NCBI GenBank assembly: GCA_018673255.1
Contig: JABHDC010000286.1
Span: forward strand, 1 to 11,350
From: Gemmatimonadota bacterium
Lineage (GTDB): Bacteria > Latescibacterota > UBA2968 > UBA8231
DNA: 11,350 nucleotides
Reading direction: 5' to 3'
The position numbers and the translations under genes are program-made. The stretch's first letter is position 1. Each line of letters starts with the position of its first letter. Below, in pieces: positions 5,836-11,350 of this stretch. The notes below the pieces were generated by a model, which was given only the letters and a program-made list of their open reading frames with translations, ran no database searches and was not told the DNA's origin.

Positions 5836-6582
5836 TCAGATTTCCATCAGGACAGATTCCGGCAGCCACCCGCCAAGGCCGCTGGCCAGACGCACCAGAT
5901 ACCACCCCGCCTCGGTGCGTTCGACGACGACTTTCGTCCCCTCGTGGATAACGAAAACCTCGGTCTCTCCTGCATCGGGGCCACTGCGGGCGATCCCCTG
6001 CTCCTGTGTGACAATCGCTGCTAGAACATTCACATCGCGATCGAAGCGACTGACCGCGTATCCCCCGACGACAAGGCACACAACGGCAGCCAGGGGAATG
6101 GCCTTGCCGATCTGCGTGATGCCCTGCCAGCGTCGCCACGCGGCGACGCAGAACAGGAGGAACAGACTCAGGATCCAGAGAAGGGCCACCTCATTGAGCG
6201 TGGGCCACAGATAGGCCTGTTCGAGAACCCGGGCGATACCACGGGCCGGCTCCGGATCACGATCGCGCTTGATGCGGCGTAGGAAACGGAGATTCGCCTC
6301 GATATCTTCATCGCGTGGCGCCTGTTTCAGGGCGCGCTCATACCAAAGGATCGCTTCGCCCAGATCACCGGTCTTGAAGACAGCATTTGCCAGATTGTAG
6401 AGCAGACGGGGATCCGCCACACCGGTGGCAACGGCCGCTTCGTAACGCGCCCGTGCCCCGGCGAAGTCTCCCGCGCGATACAGGTCGTTCCCTTCGGCAT
6501 ACAGACCGACGGCAGCAGATTGGGCATCTACACGACATGCGAGGACCAGCAACGCGGCGACCCACCATCTTCGCCAACTCAC
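5836..6582 (-). CDS. batE: BatE: TPR, membrane and SH3-type protein of the aerotolerance operon
   Basis: The 248-residue protein has an N-terminal signal peptide (about 1-20, WWVAALLVLACRVDA), a periplasmic TPR pair (about 24-90, for example YEAAVATGVADPRLLYNLANAVFKTGDLGEA), two membrane segments (about 130-149 and 161-178) and a C-terminal bacterial SH3-like domain (about 185-247, ending GWYLVRLASGLGGWLPESVL). TPR plus SH3 at the end of a bat cluster is the known BatE layout. It probably helps assemble or anchor the Bat complex; the molecular role of the family is not settled. The start is GTG at 6580-6582, overlapping the batD stop by four bases (GTGA), with GGGAGG at 6590-6595. It is the last bat gene. 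Confidence 0.85.
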   Translation of the reverse strand: MSWRRWWVAALLVLACRVDAQSAAVGLYAEGNDLYRAGDFAGARARYEAAVATGVADPRLLYNLANAVFKTGDLGEAILWYERALKQAPRDEDIEANLRFLRRIKRDRDPEPARGIARVLEQAYLWPTLNEVALLWILSLFLLFCVAAWRRWQGITQIGKAIPLAAVVCLVVGGYAVSRFDRDVNVLAAIVTQEQGIARSGPDAGETEVFVIHEGTKVVVERTEAGWYLVRLASGLGGWLPESVLMEI

Positions 6583-8417
6583 GTGAACACCTCCCTCAGT
6601 TCCTCGATCAGCGACTCACTCTCCTGAAGGATATTCCTGCGGCGCGAAGCCGAGGTCTGGCCCTGGGCGAATCGCCCTTCCTCACACGTCTGCAGCAACG
6701 TGTCGAGTCGGTCGATCGCCGGCGCCGGCACCTGCCGTTGCAACAGCAGTGATCTGCAGCGTTCGCGATCCAGACCAGGCGCGGGTTCATTCACATGATC
6801 GGCGATGAAACTTACCAGCGCCGCGTGCAGAGCCTGGAAGAATCGGGATTCGGGCGCCTCAACCAGATCGGCAGCCTCCTGCAGTCGACGGCGGGCCGCG
6901 GTATTGGCACCGCGACGTCGCGCATAGGCCTGGTCTCCCTGGAGTCGCTCCTGGTGCCGTCGGACAAATACGAGGGCCATATAACCCAGGGGCAACACGA
7001 CCTGCAGGATCCAGAACAGTGGTTGACGGTACAGCACGCTCGGCGCCTGAAGTTCGGCGATGTCGGGCTTGATGTGACGCACATCGCTACCCAGTTCCTC
7101 GATCTCACTGCGCGTCATGTCGTGGACGGGGGCTACTGCAGCCGCTACGGCACCGCCTTCGATACGCAGACGAATTGGCACGCTGGCCGCTCGTTCGTAC
7201 CGTCGAGATTCAGGATCGAAATACGAAATGCCGACGGAGGGAATCTCGAATGCGCCCGGTCGCTCGGGGATGACGATGTATTCGTATATCGCCTGACCGC
7301 CGAGGCGGCCCTCTGGCGTGACCGTCTGCTCCATGTCCCCCTTGGGCTCGTAGATCTTGAGCCCATCCACCTCCAGGACCGGGGCGGAGAGAGATTGCAT
7401 ATTCCCGGTCCCTATCACCTTGAGTCTCAGGGTAACCGGATCCCCCACGGCCACCTGCCGCGGCTGAGCGGTTGCCTCCACATGTAGCTGACCCACCAGG
7501 CCGCCGAAGTCATCCGGACGCCCGGTCTGTGGCAGCGAACGGGCCACCACTGGGAGTGCCACGGACCGCACCATCACATTCTGCGTGCGACCAAAGAGTG
7601 GATCGTCGAACAGGGAGAAAGCGTCAAAAGCGCTGCGTCGTTGACGTCGTTGAGGGATCGCACACGTCACAGCCATCACATCGATCTCATGACGACCATC
7701 GCGGGTCGGGAACAGTGCCATGCGTCGCAAGGGGGCCACGTGGAATTGTCGGTTACCGATCTGTTCGACCTCAGGGTCGAGACGTTGCGCGACAAAAAGT
7801 TCCTGACTCCAGAAACCACTGAACGTGGGGATCTCCGTGAAACCGACGTCGCGCAGATTGTACCGATAGCACAGTTCAAAACTCACCGTCACCTGCTCAT
7901 TCACATACACCGTGTCGCGATCCAATGTTGCACGCAGGTAGAGATTGTCGGACAACTCATCACTCTCGGCAGTCTCGCCACTCTTGCTGGCCGCCCCCTT
8001 CGACGATCCGCCCTTGCGGGCGGCGGCGACTTCAATGCGAATCGGGTCTGTCGTATACATCTGGCCTTCGACGACGATACTGGCTGCACCAATCGTGTGT
8101 CGGCCCTGGCGACGAGCGTAGAGGGTGTAGACGAGATCCCGACTGAAGGACGTCTGCCGATTGACGATATTTGTCCTGACAGAAATCGCCGGTCCGTAAA
8201 CGACGAAAGCGCCCAGATCGATCTTTGGGGCCGATACGTGCCCGAGCTGTCGGTCAGATGAGATGGAAAGGGTCAGCTTGACGGGCTCGTTGACGGCCAC
8301 CCGCTGGCGGTCAACGGCAGCTGTGACGTCTACATCCACGGCGGCGGCAACCATGGGCAGAAGGAGCCAGATCGACAGGAGCCAGACAGCGGGGATCAGG
8401 TTGCGCACTCTATTCAC
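6579..8417 (-). CDS. batD: BatD, large periplasmic protein with one membrane anchor
   Basis: BatD proteins are the large exported component of the Bacteroides-type aerotolerance cluster; no enzyme activity is known. The 612 residues comprise a signal peptide (1-26, cleavage near MVAAAVD), a long beta-rich periplasmic part with two or three immunoglobulin-like repeats (each opening with the pattern V-x-V-x-E/D-P/Q-V-x-L, seen at 39-51, 169-181 and 321-333), a single membrane segment (about 467-486) and a basic, helical cytoplasmic tail (about 490-612). A Lys/Ser-rich linker (133-150) separates the first two repeats. The start is GTG at 8415-8417 overlapping the batC stop as GTGA. Length and architecture are normal for BatD. 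Confidence 0.9.
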   Translation of the reverse strand: MNRVRNLIPAVWLLSIWLLLPMVAAAVDVDVTAAVDRQRVAVNEPVKLTLSISSDRQLGHVSAPKIDLGAFVVYGPAISVRTNIVNRQTSFSRDLVYTLYARRQGRHTIGAASIVVEGQMYTTDPIRIEVAAARKGGSSKGAASKSGETAESDELSDNLYLRATLDRDTVYVNEQVTVSFELCYRYNLRDVGFTEIPTFSGFWSQELFVAQRLDPEVEQIGNRQFHVAPLRRMALFPTRDGRHEIDVMAVTCAIPQRRQRRSAFDAFSLFDDPLFGRTQNVMVRSVALPVVARSLPQTGRPDDFGGLVGQLHVEATAQPRQVAVGDPVTLRLKVIGTGNMQSLSAPVLEVDGLKIYEPKGDMEQTVTPEGRLGGQAIYEYIVIPERPGAFEIPSVGISYFDPESRRYERAASVPIRLRIEGGAVAAAVAPVHDMTRSEIEELGSDVRHIKPDIAELQAPSVLYRQPLFWILQVVLPLGYMALVFVRRHQERLQGDQAYARRRGANTAARRRLQEAADLVEAPESRFFQALHAALVSFIADHVNEPAPGLDRERCRSLLLQRQVPAPAIDRLDTLLQTCEEGRFAQGQTSASRRRNILQESESLIEELREVFT

Positions 8418-9295
8418 CAGTCGCGCTCCTGATCGCGACGCTTCGCGACACGGAACCGACGCTTCTGCCCTTCCTCCTCGCGATCGCTCAGCGCATCGAG
8501 CAACTGCTCAGCCTCCTGTTCATCCATCTGGTCATCAGCTGACTCATCGGCGGCTTGAGACGAGGATTCATCCTGCGGCTCTTCATCAGACGGCTCATCC
8601 TGCCCGGAAGGCGGCGACTCCTGCTCCTGTTCAGATTCCTGGTCGTCCTGCTCAGGATCCTGCTGCTGCTCTTCGTCGGCGGATGATTCGTCCGGCGGCG
8701 GGTCGGCTGCAGCATCCTGCTCCGAGTCCTGTGGTTCCTGCTGCTCCTGGTCCTTCTCCTGCGACTCGTCCTGCTCGCCCTGATCATCCGGTTGCGGCTC
8801 CCCCCCCTGCGGCGGCGGCGGGGCCTGCAACATCTGCAATGCCAACTCGAGATTCTGCTTGGTGTCGATGTCGTCAGGTGCCCGACTCAGTGCCTCGCGA
8901 TAGGCTTGTGCCGCCGCGCCGAAATCCTCCAGCTGGAAGCGGCTGTTCCCCAGATTGTGAAATCCCTGGGCGGCCAGCGCCGGATCCTCAGATGTGGTCA
9001 CATGCTCAAACTCATCGGCTGCTGCATCATAGTCGCCCAGTTCGTAGAGTGCGTCACCGACATTCAGATGCAGAGGGGACGAACCGGGGCGTTCGACGAG
9101 CGCATCGCGATAGGCACGCAGGGCCTCGTCGTAGCGACCGGCCGCATAGTGTTCCATCGCTTCGGCGCTTCGCGTCGCCACGGCATCTCCCACCGTCTGC
9201 GCTGCAGCCACAGGGGTAGCCAGAGGTAACCAGATCAGAGATCCCCATATCAGGGTCCAACACAAGCAGGCCAGTGGCGATGGACGCTGTTTCAC
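8414..9295 (-). CDS. batC: BatC: periplasmic TPR protein with a long acidic tail
   Basis: I place the start at GTG 9293-9295, giving 293 residues, rather than at the longer open frame reaching 9388. This start overlaps the batB stop by GTGA, has AGGGG (9304-9308) 8 nt upstream, and puts a clean signal peptide (1-32, LATPVAAAQ) at the N-terminus. TPR repeats fill about 45-155 (for example AAGRYDEALRAYRDALVERPG). From about 163 to 262 the chain is an almost uninterrupted run of Gln, Glu, Asp, Ser and Pro. It ends with the conserved BatC-type EAEQLLDALSDREEEGQKRR (261-280) and a basic tail. The TPRs likely hold the VWA proteins BatA/BatB in a periplasmic complex; this is inference from the family. 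Confidence 0.87.
   Translation of the reverse strand: MKQRPSPLACLCWTLIWGSLIWLPLATPVAAAQTVGDAVATRSAEAMEHYAAGRYDEALRAYRDALVERPGSSPLHLNVGDALYELGDYDAAADEFEHVTTSEDPALAAQGFHNLGNSRFQLEDFGAAAQAYREALSRAPDDIDTKQNLELALQMLQAPPPPQGGEPQPDDQGEQDESQEKDQEQQEPQDSEQDAAADPPPDESSADEEQQQDPEQDDQESEQEQESPPSGQDEPSDEEPQDESSSQAADESADDQMDEQEAEQLLDALSDREEEGQKRRFRVAKRRDQERDW
8510..8809 (-). repeat. Low-complexity acidic/Gln coding tract in batC
   Basis: About 100 codons of batC are drawn from CAG, GAG, GAA, GAC, GAT, TCC/TCG and CCG, giving imperfect short repeats of the CAGGA kind. The translated tract has a very high negative charge and no hydrophobic core, so it should be disordered. Such DNA is prone to slippage and length change between strains. 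Confidence 0.75.
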
Positions 9296-10314
9296 GCGAA
9301 TCGCCCCTGCCACTGCCGACGCTGACGCTGGCGTTCTGACATCGTCATTTCCACCAGGAAGCAGATGAGAGCCAGCCCCAGGGGCCACTGGTAGCGTTCC
9401 TCATAGCGGCGGAAACTCTCCTCACCAAATTCCTTGTCATCGAGACGATCGATTCGTTCCTGCAGGGCAATCAACTCACTCCCCTCCAGTGTGCTGCTCA
9501 GATGCGCCCCCTCTCCGGCTCGGGAGATTGCGCGCAGGGCGGCCTCATCCAGGCGCGTCTTGACGTAGTTCCCGGCCCGATCCTTGTGGTAGTCACGCGC
9601 CTGGTCGCCGTCGGTCGGAATCAGTTCGCCCGCCGCCGTGCCCACACCCACCGTGAAGATACGCACCCCCTCAGCGGCAAGTCGGGCCGCCACGGCGGCG
9701 CCATCACCAACATGATCTTCGCCATCGCTGAATACGACGATGACTTTGTGCTGTCGATCATCCGGATCGAAGGCAGAGGCAGCCGTCTCCAGTGCTCGCT
9801 CCAATGATGTGCCCTGAGACGGAAGATCGCCGGCCGATACCGAACCGAGCAACAGCCGCAGGGCACCCTTGTCGAGGGTCAGCGGACACTGCACAAAGGC
9901 ATGGGCCGCATACACGACCAGACTGACTCGATCCGAGCCGAGCCCGTCGACCAGTTCACCAATCGCATATCGAGCATGCTCGAGTCGATTCGGTCGGATA
10001 TCCTGTGCCAGCATGCTGCGAGACAGATCCAGGCAGATGACGACATCAACACCACGGCGCTGTGCCATCGATAACTGCAGACCGAATTGTGGCCCCAGAA
10101 GGGCGATTGTCACCAGCATTGTACCGATCACGGACAGGGCCCGGCGCCAGGATCTGGCGGTTGGATCCAGCGAACGGGTCAGCCGTTCGCGGACCCCCTC
10201 GCCCACAACATCATGCAATGCCGTCTGTCCCCGCCGCGCAGACCAGATCAGCAGCAACAACATCGCCGGCACCAGCAGCAGCGCCCATACCACTTCAGGA
10301 TGTGAGAATCGCAT
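9292..10314 (-). CDS. batB: BatB: membrane-anchored von Willebrand factor A domain protein
   Basis: The 340-residue protein has two N-terminal membrane segments (about 8-24 and 59-75), a VWA domain (about 88-285) and a third membrane segment near the end (about 308-324). The MIDAS metal site is intact: DLSRS (D96, S98, S100), Thr169 in QGTS, and Asp197 in FSDGED. MIDAS domains bind a divalent cation and a protein ligand, often working with MoxR-type AAA ATPases. The sequence FVQCPLTLDKGALRLLLG (140-157) parallels BatA, showing that the two arose by duplication. The ATG at 10312-10314 lies 9 nt after the batA stop with GAGG upstream. The stop overlaps the batC start. Confidence 0.92.
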   Translation of the reverse strand: MRFSHPEVVWALLLVPAMLLLLIWSARRGQTALHDVVGEGVRERLTRSLDPTARSWRRALSVIGTMLVTIALLGPQFGLQLSMAQRRGVDVVICLDLSRSMLAQDIRPNRLEHARYAIGELVDGLGSDRVSLVVYAAHAFVQCPLTLDKGALRLLLGSVSAGDLPSQGTSLERALETAASAFDPDDRQHKVIVVFSDGEDHVGDGAAVAARLAAEGVRIFTVGVGTAAGELIPTDGDQARDYHKDRAGNYVKTRLDEAALRAISRAGEGAHLSSTLEGSELIALQERIDRLDDKEFGEESFRRYEERYQWPLGLALICFLVEMTMSERQRQRRQWQGRFA

Positions 10315-10323
10315 CGCCCGGCC

Positions 10324-11289
10324 TCAGGGAAGCGTCCGCAGACGCGTCCGGGTGAGGACAAACTCCAGCAGGACAAGGGCCAGACAGGGCCAAAGGAAGG
10401 CGGCATACCGTTCGGTGTATTCCACGTGGATCTGGCTCGTAATCTGACTGGTCTCCAAGGTGCCGATCTCGTCGTAGATCTGGGCCAGTTTTTCTCCCGA
10501 TGTGGCATGGTAGTAGCGACCACCTGTCAGTGATGCGACCTGCTTCAGAGTCGCTTCATCGAAGTCGACACCACGTCTGCGCCCTCTGCCACCCGAGCCC
10601 GGTGCGCCCACACCGATCGCATACACGCGGACATCTACGGCTGCAGCAACTTCAGCTGCCGTCTTCGGGTCGATTTCGCCCGCATTGTTCACACCATCCG
10701 TCAACAGGATGATGACCTGACTGCGACCGTCAGCATCGCGCAGGCGATTGGTCGCATTGATCAGGGCCATACCGATCGCCGTGCCGTCCCAGTCTTCTTC
10801 GGCTATGCGGATCTCTTCGAGAAAGCGCAGCAGTACGTCGTAGTCGAGTGTCAGCGGACACTGGGTAAAACTCTCGCCCGCGAATACGACCATACCCAAT
10901 CGATCTGTCTGACGACCGGCGACGAACTCGGCGACGACCTCCTTGGCCACTTCGAGTCGGTTGATGGGTCCCAGGTCTTTCACCTTCATGCTGCTGGAAA
11001 CATCCAGTGCGAGCATGATATCCACACCATCTGCCGTCACATCGACAACGGTCTCACCACTCTGTGGTCGTGCCATGGCCAGGATCACCAGAGCCAGAGC
11101 CACCAGCTTGGCGGCAAAGGCAACCGGTCGCATTCGCACCCAGAATGTCGTGGGCAGGTGGGAGACATGTCGCAATGTGGAGAACTGCAGACTGCCGGGA
11201 CGTTGCCTCCGGTATCGGATGACGACAAGCGGCAGCAGCAATAGGGCCAGAAGCCACCAGGGCTCGGCGAATCGCAATTCAGGCAACAT
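10324..11289 (-). CDS. batA: BatA: membrane-anchored von Willebrand factor A domain protein
   Basis: From ATG 11287-11289 the product is 321 residues with the standard BatA beginning (LRFAEPWWLLALLLLPLVV). Membrane segments lie at about 11-25, 55-72 and 297-313. The VWA domain (about 88-280) has a complete MIDAS: DVSSS (D96, S98, S100), Thr170 in WDGT and Asp198 in LTDGVNNAG. A Gly/Arg-rich loop GAPGSGGRGRRRG (228-240) sits late in the domain. The frame stays open to a TTG at the window edge (11347-11349), but those extra 20 residues are basic and unlike BatA N-termini, so I use the ATG. Its ribosome site is weak, which fits coupling to an upstream gene. BatA probably pairs with BatB, and a MoxR ATPase gene is expected beyond the right edge. 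Confidence 0.92.
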   Translation of the reverse strand: MLPELRFAEPWWLLALLLLPLVVIRYRRQRPGSLQFSTLRHVSHLPTTFWVRMRPVAFAAKLVALALVILAMARPQSGETVVDVTADGVDIMLALDVSSSMKVKDLGPINRLEVAKEVVAEFVAGRQTDRLGMVVFAGESFTQCPLTLDYDVLLRFLEEIRIAEEDWDGTAIGMALINATNRLRDADGRSQVIILLTDGVNNAGEIDPKTAAEVAAAVDVRVYAIGVGAPGSGGRGRRRGVDFDEATLKQVASLTGGRYYHATSGEKLAQIYDEIGTLETSQITSQIHVEYTERYAAFLWPCLALVLLEFVLTRTRLRTLP

Positions 11290-11350
11290 GCTCAGACTCT
11301 TGTACTGACGAGGCAGACTTCGTCGTCTCGTTGTCCTGCTGAACTGCAAC
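11279..11350 (-). CDS. Possible C-terminal end of the gene upstream of batA (partial)
   Basis: In the frame starting at 11350, 23 polar codons (VAVQQDNETTKSASSVQESEHVA) end in TGA at 11279-11281, overlapping the batA start by 11 nt. This could be the tail of the DUF58 protein that commonly precedes batA. Too little is visible to identify it, and another frame also ends nearby, so this is tentative. Confidence 0.3.
   Translation of the reverse strand, partial: VAVQQDNETTKSASSVQESEHVA

Noticed and set aside
6795..7487. 230-residue open frame on the plus strand inside batD
   Set aside because: Antisense to a well-supported BatD, with no recognisable motif.
8263..9219. 318-residue open frame on the plus strand opposite batC/batD
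   Set aside because: Its Ala/Arg/Pro/His-rich composition is the mirror of the acidic batC tract; there is no ribosome site or domain.
9296..9388. N-terminal extension of batC by 31 residues
   Set aside because: It would overlap batB by about 97 nt and bury the signal peptide; the GTG at 9295 has a ribosome site and the same GTGA overlap as its neighbours.
11290..11349. Longer batA start at the TTG on the window edge
   Set aside because: The extra 20 residues are Arg/Ser-rich and unlike BatA N-termini; the ATG at 11289 gives the standard beginning.

Overview
The window looks like chromosomal core DNA from a G+C-rich, diderm-type bacterium that makes peptidoglycan. It carries lipid II synthesis genes, a complete batABCDE cluster with several exported periplasmic products, and sigma70-like promoter elements. 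A separate batA, batB, batC, batD, batE set, including a TPR+SH3 BatE, resembles the Leptospira/Bacteroides-type arrangement more than the fused proteobacterial one. The sequence alone does not support a phylum call.

Layout. (1) 1-599, minus: the N-terminal third of recG, running off the left edge. (2) 600-774: a divergent intergenic region with two small dyads. (3) 775-1641, plus: a YcgR-like PilZ (c-di-GMP receptor) protein, followed by a strong hairpin. (4) 1716-1745: a near-consensus sigma70 promoter with a leader of about 130 nt, driving an unrecognised multipass membrane protein (1884-2363, plus). (5) 2388-2425: an intrinsic terminator shared with the convergent mraY. (6) 2431-5601, minus: murG then mraY, the two enzymes of the lipid-linked steps of peptidoglycan synthesis. 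They are translationally coupled, and MurG carries an unusual C-terminal HEAT-like extension of roughly 290 residues. (7) 5602-5835: an intergenic region with a likely promoter for murG-mraY. (8) 5836-11289, minus: batA-batB-batC-batD-batE in that transcriptional order. (9) 11279-11350: possibly the last codons of a further upstream gene of the same operon.

How it works together. The Bat proteins are predicted to form an inner-membrane/periplasmic assembly: two membrane-anchored von Willebrand A proteins with intact MIDAS metal sites (BatA, BatB), a periplasmic TPR protein with a long acidic tail (BatC), a large BatD with one membrane anchor, and a TPR/TM/SH3 BatE. batB-batC, batC-batD and batD-batE each overlap by the same four bases (GTGA), so the operon is tightly coupled. 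murG-mraY follows on the same strand after a 233-bp gap with its own probable promoter.

The most noteworthy item is the MurG-HEAT fusion and its placement before mraY, away from any visible dcw cluster. The rest is mostly well-known families. No mobile elements, CRISPR arrays, tRNA or rRNA genes were seen.
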